NCBI GenBank assembly: GCA_934725305.1
Contig: CAKVBA010000040.1
Location: 1-24,482 of the forward strand
DNA length: 24,482 bases
Origin: an uncultured Parabacteroides sp.
GTDB lineage: Bacteria; Bacteroidota; Bacteroidia; Bacteroidales; Tannerellaceae
Reading direction: 5' to 3'
Under the pieces are notes generated by a model that saw only the letters and a program-made list of their open reading frames with translations, ran no database searches and was not told where the DNA came from. The position numbers were made by a program, and so were the translations under genes. Shown piece by piece: positions 15,140-22,965 of the stretch; within the stretch, counting starts at the first letter, position 1, and every line of letters begins with the position of its first letter.

Positions 15140-18100
15140 TTATTTCACCGTGCGTAGCATCTCTTCTACGGCGCGTTTCAACTGCATGTCTTGGCCACTC
15201 AGCTGTTCTTCCGGAGTGTTATAGACTTCGATATCCGGTTCCAGCTGCTGGTTTTCCAAGTATTCGCCATTCATATCTTTCACACCCACTTCAGGAATAC
15301 CGAACACCAAGGTCGGATCGATCTGTGTTTCCCACCATACAGCAGTCATGGTTCCTGGAACAGGAGCACCAATCAGTTTGCCGATGCCTAAGAACTTATA
15401 AACCCATGGGAAACCGTGTGCATTAGAATAGTTTCCTTCGCTCATCAAGACACATGACGGTTTTGTCCACTTGTTGTGAGGATCCAGACCGATATATTTG
15501 CCACGAGGAGCAAAGCTATGGTACTGCTTACCGCTTAACAAAGTTGTCAAGTCATCGTGCAACCAACCACCACTGTTGTGACGTGTATCGATGATGACCG
15601 CTTTCTTCAGGCGACAACGGCCCAAAACGGCTGAATAGACTTCGCGGAAGCTACCGCTGTTCATGCCTCTGACGTGTACATAGCCAATCTGACCGTTGGA
15701 AAGTTCGTCAACTTTCTTTTCGCAGTTCTTGATCCAGCGTTTGTAAAGAAGCTCTTGCTGTTCAGAATAGCTGATAGCCTTGACGCGTTCTTCGAAATGC
15801 TGCTTGCTGGCCGGATCATATAAGCTCAACAATACGGTCTTGCCGCTCTTGCCGTTTAATAGAGGATAGTAGTCGTTGTCTTTCAAGATAGGAGAACCAT
15901 CGATCTTTTCAATGATAACGCCTGCTTTAATCTTGCTGGTTGAGCGTGTCAGCGGACCTTGGGCAACTACCTCTTTAATCTTCAATCCGTCACCTTTATA
16001 AGAATGGTCATAGAATGCACCTAAGTAGGCTGTTCCCTGACCGGTGTAGGTCGGTCTGTAACTTGCACCTGTGTGTGAGCCGTTCAATTCACCTAACATT
16101 TCAGAAAGCATCTCCTGGAAGTCGAAGTTGTTATTGATATGCGGCAAGAAGCGGGCATACGCTTTCTCATAGCCTTTCCAGTCGATACCTCGGATCGTTT
16201 CGTCATAGAACTTCTCAGTCACCTGACGCCAAGCATGGTGGAAGATGTAAGAACGTTCGGCAGCAGGATGGTGATCAAATTCGGCTCTGAAGTTGATGTT
16301 CTTGACCTTCTTGTCTTTTAGTGTGATCTTCTTGGGCTGGCCCTGAGCTGACAGATAAAGATTTTCCACCTTTTTATCGGCAATCAATGATTCACCGCCA
16401 ATGCCCTTCAGAAGAATTTGTGTAGAATGATCTTTCAAATCATGAACCCACAAGTCCGGTCCCTTTTCAAATGAGGCACAATAGTAGAGCTTGTCGCCCT
16501 TCGGAGATAAAACGGCATCACCCAGTGAAGAGGAATGTCTTGTCAATCGTATGATGCGGTCGCGTCTGTTCTCCAGATCAAACTTCAGCGGAGCCACTGT
16601 GCTCTCTTTAACCTCTTTGTCCTTGTCTTTATCCTTATCCTTATCTTTGTCTTTACCTTCAGCTTCTTCCAACAGAGACAGCTCCTCTTTACTCAACTTG
16701 AACTTGTCGTAGGCTTCGGCATCGAAGAACATGATATAGACGTCGCGTTCTGATCCCCAGCTACCATGACTGCGATAACCGGCACGGTCGGAAGACCAGA
16801 TCATAGCTTTGCCATCCAATACCCATTGGGCATTTCTGTCGGAGTAACCACTTTCGGTCAGGTTGATCACTTCGCCATTACCACTTGCATTAACAAGAGC
16901 GATGTCGGTGTTGTTCCATCCACCTTCCCAAATATAGGTAGCCAACAGCCATTTGCTATCGGGCGACCACTGATAGTCTTGGTCTCCATCGCTATAAGAG
17001 AAGAGATATTTATCCTCTAACACGGTGCGTATCTTCTTGGTTGCACGGTTTACTACACGCAGCGTCGTGCGGTTTTCCAAGAATGCCACCTCTTTACCGT
17101 CGGGTGAATAGATAGGCTGGAAAGAGGTCTTTCCGGTAGCAACCAGCGGCTCTTCCTTGATTTCGGCAGCATAGCAGAAATGTTTATCCTCGTCACGCAC
17201 CAAATGGCTTTCATAGATATTCCAAGTGCCGTCGCGTTCGGATGAATAGACGATAGAACGTCCGTTCGGATGGAATTCGACGTTGCGTTCTTGCTCCGGT
17301 GTGTTGGTGATGCGGCGAGTTGTTCCATACTCAACCGATGCCACATAGACATCGCCTCTCACGATGAAGGCAATCTCCTTGCCGTCGGGTGAGACAGCCA
17401 TATTTCTGGCACCTTGTGTCAGAGTGCGGTGGTTCACTTCGTTTTCTGTCCAGTCCGAAACCACTTGGATGTTCACCTTAGAAGGTTTGTTTCCCTCTTT
17501 AACGGTATAGATTTCGCCATTGAAGCTATAACACATAGTTCCCGACTTATCGATAGACAAGAAGCGTACCGGATGAGTCGTGTGATGAGTAATCTGTTGG
17601 GATGTTGACTGATTCAATCCTCTCTTGAAGATATTGAAGCTGCCTTTCTCTTCGCTCAGATAGTAGAACGCCGATCCGTCGGGAGACCAAACGGGGTTGC
17701 GGTCTTCACCTTTGAAGGTTGTAATCTTCTGATAAGTAGGCTTGGCATCGGTGGTAGTCAGCCAGATGTCGCGAGCCACAGAAGACTGATGATGTTTACG
17801 CCAGGGATCTTCGGTGCCTTTATAGTCGTGATACAAGATCTTCTTGCCATCCGGACTCAAGGCCATATCTTCCATGTGCAAGGGCGAATAGAGATGAGGA
17901 CGACCACCGGTTGTTGCAACTTCATAGATCTGGATGAAGCGGCTGCCTGGAAACTGGATATCGCTGGACTCTTGCATCACGTTGGCCTGATACAAGATGT
18001 GCTGATTGTCTTTGAAGGCAACCGGATACTCATTGGCAGAATGAGTGGTCAGTCGCTTGGCTTCGCCACCCTCTTTGTTGATTAGATAGACATCGAAATT

Positions 18101-18358
18101 TCCGTCTCGGTTTGAGGCAAAGGCAATCTGTTTACTATCAGGCGACCATACGGGACGTGTGTCGTGTGCCGGATGCGAAGTCAGTTTGTTGGCTTGGCCT
18201 CCGGAAGAAGGAACAGTGTACAGATCGCCCTTATAGGAGAACGCAATGGTTTGTCCGTCGGGAGAGAGCGCACAATAACGCATCCACAGCGGATTCTCTT
18301 CGGCCTGCATCGAGGCAGAAAGGCATAATGCCACAATCGGAAGAATTAGCTTTTTCAT
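15140..18358 (-). CDS. Tricorn-like periplasmic S41 protease
   Basis: This is a 1072-aa secreted serine protease with tricorn architecture. Residues 1-19 form a Sec signal (cut after SMQA). Beta-propeller repeats of the PD40/WD type fill the first half (LSPDGQTIAFS, WSPDSKQIAFASNRDG, YSPDGKEVAFLENR). A Lys-Asp linker spans 569-580. Then come tricorn C1 (about 715-770), a PDZ region (about 795-845) and the S41 core. Residues equivalent to the tricorn tetrad are visible: Ser761-His762 in LNGSHTGAS, nucleophile Ser978 in GNYSNAHGF, and Glu1035 in EYLENQQLEPD. The active site therefore looks intact. Tricorn-type proteases trim oligopeptides; the exact substrate here is unknown. It lies 32 bases after the RSH gene on the same strand, with no terminator between, so they are likely co-transcribed. 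Confidence 0.93.
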   Translation of the reverse strand: MKKLILPIVALCLSASMQAEENPLWMRYCALSPDGQTIAFSYKGDLYTVPSSGGQANKLTSHPAHDTRPVWSPDSKQIAFASNRDGNFDVYLINKEGGEAKRLTTHSANEYPVAFKDNQHILYQANVMQESSDIQFPGSRFIQIYEVATTGGRPHLYSPLHMEDMALSPDGKKILYHDYKGTEDPWRKHHQSSVARDIWLTTTDAKPTYQKITTFKGEDRNPVWSPDGSAFYYLSEEKGSFNIFKRGLNQSTSQQITHHTTHPVRFLSIDKSGTMCYSFNGEIYTVKEGNKPSKVNIQVVSDWTENEVNHRTLTQGARNMAVSPDGKEIAFIVRGDVYVASVEYGTTRRITNTPEQERNVEFHPNGRSIVYSSERDGTWNIYESHLVRDEDKHFCYAAEIKEEPLVATGKTSFQPIYSPDGKEVAFLENRTTLRVVNRATKKIRTVLEDKYLFSYSDGDQDYQWSPDSKWLLATYIWEGGWNNTDIALVNASGNGEVINLTESGYSDRNAQWVLDGKAMIWSSDRAGYRSHGSWGSERDVYIMFFDAEAYDKFKLSKEELSLLEEAEGKDKDKDKDKDKDKEVKESTVAPLKFDLENRRDRIIRLTRHSSSLGDAVLSPKGDKLYYCASFEKGPDLWVHDLKDHSTQILLKGIGGESLIADKKVENLYLSAQGQPKKITLKDKKVKNINFRAEFDHHPAAERSYIFHHAWRQVTEKFYDETIRGIDWKGYEKAYARFLPHINNNFDFQEMLSEMLGELNGSHTGASYRPTYTGQGTAYLGAFYDHSYKGDGLKIKEVVAQGPLTRSTSKIKAGVIIEKIDGSPILKDNDYYPLLNGKSGKTVLLSLYDPASKQHFEERVKAISYSEQQELLYKRWIKNCEKKVDELSNGQIGYVHVRGMNSGSFREVYSAVLGRCRLKKAVIIDTRHNSGGWLHDDLTTLLSGKQYHSFAPRGKYIGLDPHNKWTKPSCVLMSEGNYSNAHGFPWVYKFLGIGKLIGAPVPGTMTAVWWETQIDPTLVFGIPEVGVKDMNGEYLENQQLEPDIEVYNTPEEQLSGQDMQLKRAVEEMLRTVK
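16619..16654 (-). repeat. Hexanucleotide-type repeat encoding (Lys-Asp)6 linker
   Basis: Twelve codons alternate Lys (AAA/AAG) and Asp (GAT/GAC), making six Lys-Asp dipeptides between the propeller half and the catalytic half of the protease. Codon use varies within the tract, so it is not a perfect hexamer. Gain or loss of units would stay in frame and change linker length. Confidence 0.85.
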
Positions 18359-18390
18359 ATAAACATTTATTTTATTAGAAAATAAGGAGC

Positions 18391-20604
18391 TTATGAATTG
18401 AGTCGGTCAACCGATTTGACACCGATGACCGCCTTGATCTTTTTCGTCAGGATGTTGAGAGCCGTTGTGTCGCGCACCATAACGGTGAAGTTGCCCTGAA
18501 ACAATCCATCTACTGAATTTATGTTCAGCGAGCGTAGTGTCACATTGCTCTCTTTGCCAATCACCGAGGTGATGTTGGTGACAATCGCTATATCATCACG
18601 GCCGATGACGCGCAGCGTGACCACATAGCCATTATCGCCCTTGCCACTCCACTTGGCGCGGATGATGCGGTAGCCAAAGCGGCTGAACATCTCGGGCGCA
18701 TTCGGGCAATCCATGCGGTGGATCTTGATTCCCTGGGTAGAAACAAATCCAAACACCTCGTCGCCATAGATAGGATTGCAGCATTTGGCCAGCTTATATT
18801 CGATTCCCGTCAGGTTCTTGTCGATCACCAACACATCTTTATTGGTTGAGATCTCTTCGACCGGCGTGGTTGTGATAAACTCTTCGGCACTGCGTGTCTC
18901 CTGGCGCTCGGAAGGTTCGCTCTCTTTCTTGACCTGCTCTACATATTCGTCAATGACATGATTCACGTCTAACCGCTCTTCGGCAATCTCCACATAGAAG
19001 TCGGTCACCGTCTTGAAACCCTTCTTCTTGATGTATCGCATCAGCTGAGCCTCTTCAATGTCGATCTTCCGGTTTTTGAAGCGGCGCTGAAGTGTCTCCT
19101 TGGCAAAATCGACCGTCTTGGTTGTCTCTTCACGCAGAGCTTGTTTAATCTTGACTCTCGCCTTTGAGGTTACTACAATGTTCAGCCAGTCTCTTTTGGG
19201 GCTTTGCGTGGGAGAGGTTACAATCGAAACGGTGTCTCCGTTGTTCAATACATGCTTGATGGGCACATTCTTATCGTTCACCTTGGCCGACACACAGTGG
19301 CAACCCAGTTTTGAGTGAATGGCAAAAGCAAAGTCGAGAACGGTTGCACCTTTGGCCAGTTTCTTCAGTTCGCCGGTGGGAGTGAACACATAGATCTCGT
19401 CTTTATAAAGATCCATCTTGAAGTCTTGCATCAGATCCAGCGGATTCTTCTCTTTGGCTTCGAGAGCAGCACGAACGGTGTTCAGAAACTCATCCAGTCC
19501 GTTTTCGGCCTTCACGCCTTTGTATTTCCAGTGCGCAGCCAATCCTCGTTCGGCAATCTCGTCCATACGTTTGGTGCGGATTTGCACCTCGACCCATTTG
19601 TTTTGCGGGCCCATCACCGTGATGTGCAGGCTCTCATAACCGTTGGTCTTGGGAATAGAAATCCAGTCCTTCATGCGGTTGGGATTGGGCTGATACATAT
19701 CCGTAATGATGGAATAGACCTGCCAGCATTCCGAACGCTCTTTCTCCAAAGGAGTATCCAGCACGATGCGGATGGCAAAGAGGTCATAGATTCCCTCAAA
19801 CTCAATTTTCTGCTTTTTCAGCTTATTGTTGATAGAGTGGATCGATTTGGTTCGTCCTTTGATGTCGAACTTTAATCCTGTCTCCGTCAGTTTCTTTTTG
19901 ATCGGAGCAATAAACTCAGCGATGTAGGCATCACGTGAACGCTTGGTCTCGTTCAGCTTCTGCTTGATAAAGTTATATTGCTTGCGGTCGGTATATTTCA
20001 AGGAAAGATCTTCCAGTTCACTTTTGATCTTGTATAATCCCAGGCGGTGAGCCAAAGGAGCATACAGATAGGATGCCTCAGTAGCCAGCCGGATACGGTC
20101 GTCTTCCTGTAACTGCTTGCCCATACGCATCATACACAGACGGTCGGCAATCATAATCAGGATGACGCGAACATCTTCGGCAAATGAGAAAAGCAGATGG
20201 TGAAAGTTCTCGGAATTGATGGCCGTATTGCGTGCATACAGGTCGGAGGTCTTCAGTAATCGCTTAATGATCAGCGTTACATCTGCATCAAACATCTCTT
20301 CAATCTCTTCACACGTGACGACCTTCTTCAATACCGGCCGGTAGAGAAGGAGTGCGATTGCAGAGGTTCGTTTCAGACCAATCTCAGTCGTTGCTATCAG
20401 AGCTGTATCAATATTTCTAAGCAATCCATTGATCCCGTTTTTATCTCTGCCATAACAATCCAATGCAACCACATGTCGCATCAACATCTTCATCTTGCGC
20501 AGGTCTTCTTTCTGTAGAAATTCATAAAGGCTACGCAACAATTGTCTGTACTTAGAGAAAAAAATCAGTTTCTCTTCTTCTGTAAAGAAAGGCTGTTTAT
20601 CCAT
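18391..20604 (-). CDS. RelA/SpoT-family (p)ppGpp synthetase with degenerate HD domain
   Basis: This is a long RSH enzyme that makes the stringent-response alarmone (p)ppGpp. Numbering from GTG 20628, the synthetase is at about 250-370 (YDLFAIRIVLD, RMKDWISIPKTNGYESLH, VEVQIRTKRMDEIAERGLAAHWKYK). TGS is at about 410-470, a zinc-finger-like region has KLAKCCNPIYGDEVFG (612-627), and ACT covers about 668-740. In the N-terminal hydrolase region the usual HD motif (ALLHD) reads ALLLY (92-96), and ADRLHNMR reads ADRLCMMR (161-168). Hydrolase activity is therefore probably lost, while the RMKD motif resembles the RxKD form of bifunctional enzymes. I prefer ATG 20604 (737 aa) as the start; GTG 20628 would add eight residues. 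A TACTTTTA box on the minus strand (complement of 20655-20662) may be the promoter. Confidence 0.92.
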   Translation of the reverse strand: MDKQPFFTEEEKLIFFSKYRQLLRSLYEFLQKEDLRKMKMLMRHVVALDCYGRDKNGINGLLRNIDTALIATTEIGLKRTSAIALLLYRPVLKKVVTCEEIEEMFDADVTLIIKRLLKTSDLYARNTAINSENFHHLLFSFAEDVRVILIMIADRLCMMRMGKQLQEDDRIRLATEASYLYAPLAHRLGLYKIKSELEDLSLKYTDRKQYNFIKQKLNETKRSRDAYIAEFIAPIKKKLTETGLKFDIKGRTKSIHSINNKLKKQKIEFEGIYDLFAIRIVLDTPLEKERSECWQVYSIITDMYQPNPNRMKDWISIPKTNGYESLHITVMGPQNKWVEVQIRTKRMDEIAERGLAAHWKYKGVKAENGLDEFLNTVRAALEAKEKNPLDLMQDFKMDLYKDEIYVFTPTGELKKLAKGATVLDFAFAIHSKLGCHCVSAKVNDKNVPIKHVLNNGDTVSIVTSPTQSPKRDWLNIVVTSKARVKIKQALREETTKTVDFAKETLQRRFKNRKIDIEEAQLMRYIKKKGFKTVTDFYVEIAEERLDVNHVIDEYVEQVKKESEPSERQETRSAEEFITTTPVEEISTNKDVLVIDKNLTGIEYKLAKCCNPIYGDEVFGFVSTQGIKIHRMDCPNAPEMFSRFGYRIIRAKWSGKGDNGYVVTLRVIGRDDIAIVTNITSVIGKESNVTLRSLNINSVDGLFQGNFTVMVRDTTALNILTKKIKAVIGVKSVDRLNS

Positions 20605-20705
20605 TTTGTTTATACTTTTTACTGCCACAAGATGACAGGGCGTAAAACTTGCTGTAAAAGTATCTTTTTTATTGGAATATTACGAGTAGATTACTGGTTA
20701 TTTTA

Positions 20706-20713
20706 TACATTTG
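20706..20713 (+). promoter_or_regulatory. Bacteroidetes -7 box TACATTTG before the DUF4301 gene
   Basis: TACATTTG is an exact TAnnTTTG match, 64 bases upstream of ATG 20778 and inside the 173-base divergent gap with the RSH gene. No clear -33 TTTG was found at the usual spacing. Confidence 0.5.
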
Positions 20714-20777
20714 CGAGAACATCGCTTTAAGAGAGCTTTGTCTGACAGAATATATTGTACAAAAATAATACTATGCT

Positions 20778-22301
20778 ATGTTAAACGCGAAAGATTTAGA
20801 ACAACTGAAAGCTAAAGGTATCAGTGAAGCACAGATTGAAGAACAATTGTCTTGTTTTGTTAAAGGTTTTCCATTCCTCGAAATAGCCGCCTCTGCCTCT
20901 GTAGAAAAGGGCATTTGGGTCATCTCTAAAGAAGAGCAGGCAACTTATATGGATGCTTGGGATGCTTATTTGGCTAAGAACAAGAAGATTGTGAAGTTTG
21001 TTCCCGCTTCGGGCGCAGCCAGTCGTATGTTTAAGAATCTGTTTGAATTCTTGTCTGCAGATTATAACGAACCCACGAATGCTTTTGAACAGAAATTCTT
21101 CAATGAGATTACTAAGTTCGCATTTTATGAAGCGTTGAATGCCAAATGTATCGAAAACGAGGGTAAGGATATTCCTGCATTGATCGCTGCCGGAAGTTAC
21201 AAGGCTGTTGTTTCCAACCTGTTGGAAGAGAAGGGTCTGAACTATGGCCAGTTGCCTAAGGGCTTGTTGCTGTTCCATTCGTGTGCCGAAAACAAGAAGC
21301 GTACAGCCATGGAAGAACATTTGGCAGAAGGTGCTATGTATGCGAAGAACAATGCCGGCGAGGTAAATATCCATTTTACCGTATCTCCCGAACATAAAGC
21401 GTTGTTTGAACAGTTGGTAGCTGCCAAGAGTGGTGAATACGAAGAGAAGTTCTCTGTTAAATATGATATTTCATTCAGTGTACAGAAGCCGAGCACCGAT
21501 ACAATAGCGGCAGCTATGGACAACACTCCGTTCCGTGATAAGAATGACAAGCTGTTGTTCCGTCCGGGTGGACACGGTGCTTTGATTGAGAACCTGAATG
21601 ATGTGGATGCCGATGTAATCTTCGTCAAGAATATCGACAACGTTGTGCCTGATAGCTTCAAGTGCTCAACAGTGATCTGGAAAAAGGTGATTGCCGGTGT
21701 GTTGGTAACTTTGCAGAAAAAGATATTCAACTATCTGGAGCTGATTGAAAGTGGAAAATATACGACCGATCAGGTGCGCGAGATGATTTACTTCTTGCAA
21801 GATGACTTGTGCATTAAGAATCCGGATACCAGTCTGCTCGAAGATGCTGAGCTGATTCTTTACATCAAGAGTAAATTGATGCGTCCGTTGCGTGTCTGCG
21901 GTATGGTGAAGAACGTAGGCGAACCGGGTGGAGGTCCGTTCCTTGCCGTTAATCCGGATGGAACCATCTCTTTGCAGGTGTTGGAGAGCTCACAGATTGA
22001 TATGAAGGATCCGGCAAAGAAGGCTATGTTTGAAAAGGGCACTCATTTCAATCCGGTTGATTTGGTTTGTGCTGTCAAAGACTATCAGGGTAACAAATAT
22101 AATTTGCCCGACTATGTCGATAAGAACACTGGCTTCATCTCATTCAAGAGCAAAGATGGCCGCGAGCTGAAGGCTTTGGAGTTGCCGGGATTGTGGAACG
22201 GTGCCATGAGCGACTGGAACACTGTCTTCGTTGAAGTTCCTATTGAAACCTTTAATCCGGTTAAGACTGTTAACGACTTGTTGAGAGCAGAACATCAATA
22301 A
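20778..22301 (+). CDS. DUF4301 family protein, possible sugar nucleotidyltransferase fold
   Basis: This is a 507-aa cytoplasmic protein recognised as DUF4301, a family of Bacteroidetes with no established function. Several stretches look like UDP-sugar pyrophosphorylases of the GT-A fold. VPASGAASRMFK (75-86) sits where the GxGTRM nucleotide loop is expected. LPKGLLLFHSC with RTAMEEHL (159-182) resembles the LPKGLVPFH...EEHL segment. RPGGHGALIENL (262-273), followed by DVIFVKNIDNV (279-289), resembles the PPGHGDIY...FVxNxDNLG motif. The function is an inference from these motifs. A GEPGGGPFLAVNPDG segment near residue 380 is also conspicuous. There is no signal peptide or membrane segment. 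It is transcribed alone, with a promoter box upstream and a long hairpin 27 bases after the stop. Confidence 0.88.
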   Translation: MLNAKDLEQLKAKGISEAQIEEQLSCFVKGFPFLEIAASASVEKGIWVISKEEQATYMDAWDAYLAKNKKIVKFVPASGAASRMFKNLFEFLSADYNEPTNAFEQKFFNEITKFAFYEALNAKCIENEGKDIPALIAAGSYKAVVSNLLEEKGLNYGQLPKGLLLFHSCAENKKRTAMEEHLAEGAMYAKNNAGEVNIHFTVSPEHKALFEQLVAAKSGEYEEKFSVKYDISFSVQKPSTDTIAAAMDNTPFRDKNDKLLFRPGGHGALIENLNDVDADVIFVKNIDNVVPDSFKCSTVIWKKVIAGVLVTLQKKIFNYLELIESGKYTTDQVREMIYFLQDDLCIKNPDTSLLEDAELILYIKSKLMRPLRVCGMVKNVGEPGGGPFLAVNPDGTISLQVLESSQIDMKDPAKKAMFEKGTHFNPVDLVCAVKDYQGNKYNLPDYVDKNTGFISFKSKDGRELKALELPGLWNGAMSDWNTVFVEVPIETFNPVKTVNDLLRAEHQ

Positions 22302-22327
22302 GCTTAGAACATTAAAGTGATATATTT

Positions 22328-22373
22328 GTGAAGGGGCTGTGTCAAAATGGTTGTTTTGATGCAGCCCCTTCAC
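22328..22373 (+). terminator. Long hairpin terminator after DUF4301
   Basis: Two 20-base arms (22328-22347 and 22354-22373) pair except at two positions around a six-base loop. The core is GGGGCTGTGTC against GATGCAGCCCC. Only a weak T-run follows, so termination efficiency is uncertain. It shares its stem with the terminators at 12545 and 15075. Confidence 0.7.
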
Positions 22374-22493
22374 GATTTGTCAGAATTCCGAAAGCAATAC
22401 CGATGACACCGTATATATCGATAAAATACAATAAGTCAATGGGCATATAGGAGGCTGTTAACCCGGGCAAAAAGGAGTCGTTTGTCTACGAAA

Positions 22494-22511
22494 ATTGGGT
22501 GCCTACCCAAT
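22494..22511. repeat. Inverted repeat ATTGGGT-GCCT-ACCCAAT
   Basis: Perfect 7-base arms surround a 4-base spacer at the left edge of the 22-base repeat block. The right arm is part of the first direct-repeat unit. It may be an integrase core or other protein-binding site; it has no T-tract of a terminator. Confidence 0.6.
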
Positions 22512-22587
22512 CCGAACGGAGTACCTACCCATTTTGAAAAAAGTCCCTACCCAATTTCAAAAAAGTCCCTAGACTTTTTCCGAATAG
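22500..22587 (+). repeat. Array of about four 22-base direct repeats
   Basis: Units begin at 22500, 22522, 22544 and 22566, all 22 bases long. The first three share YACCTACCCA/TCCCTACCCA-type starts (core CCTACCCA), and units 2 and 3 both end GAAAAAAG/CAAAAAAG. AAAAAAGTCCCTA is repeated exactly at 22537-22549 and 22559-22571. Unit 4 keeps only the TCCCTA start. The period of about two helical turns would place binding sites on one DNA face. It lies 379 bases before the integrase start. Confidence 0.8.
22560..22579. repeat. Inverted repeat AAAAAGTC-CCTA-GACTTTTT
   Basis: Perfect 8-base arms surround a CCTA spacer, overlapping the third and fourth 22-base units. Like the inverted repeat at 22494 it has a 4-base spacer. 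It ends in five T, so an RNA hairpin is also possible. Confidence 0.6.
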
Positions 22588-22935
22588 TCTATACCCTTTT
22601 ACCAAAAATCTATCCCAAAGGTCCAGAAAATGGCAGAACAGTGCAAATGAATTGTGAGTCAGTCGGTTCTGATTTTCAAGCCATTTGGCAGAAAATCTTG
22701 AAAAGACAGGTTTATGCCAACTTCGGACAGAGCAGCGTTACCAAAACATTACCTTCTCCTTTGAAAGCGAGAATTGGGAAAAGTGGCAACGAATAGAGCA
22801 AAATCCGATCTGACCCTATAGGATTATCTTCGACAAAGATACTTTGATGGCAGGAAAGAAGCAAATAAATTGCACACGGTTTCTTTACCATTGAACGACA
22901 ATGTTTTGCGTAACAACAAATAACCTGACAATAAA

Positions 22936-22943
22936 TAGTTTTG
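22936..22943 (+). promoter_or_regulatory. Bacteroidetes -7 box TAGTTTTG before the integrase
   Basis: TAGTTTTG matches TAnnTTTG and lies 22 bases before ATG 22966. It is flanked by an imperfect inverted repeat, TAACCTGAC (22921-22929) and GTCAGAGTTA (22957-22966), which overlaps the start codon and could be an operator. The nearest TTTG (22905-22908) is 27 bases away. Confidence 0.5.
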
Positions 22944-22965
22944 TAACCCATAAAAGGTCAGAGTT

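Noticed and set aside
22500..22587. Possible CRISPR array
   Set aside because: Units are contiguous 22-base degenerate repeats without spacers and no cas genes are nearby.
22482..22796. 104-aa frame covering the 22-base repeats
   Set aside because: The repeat period is not a multiple of three, so repeat units are read in changing frames; no ribosome site or family resemblance was seen. Treated as non-coding.
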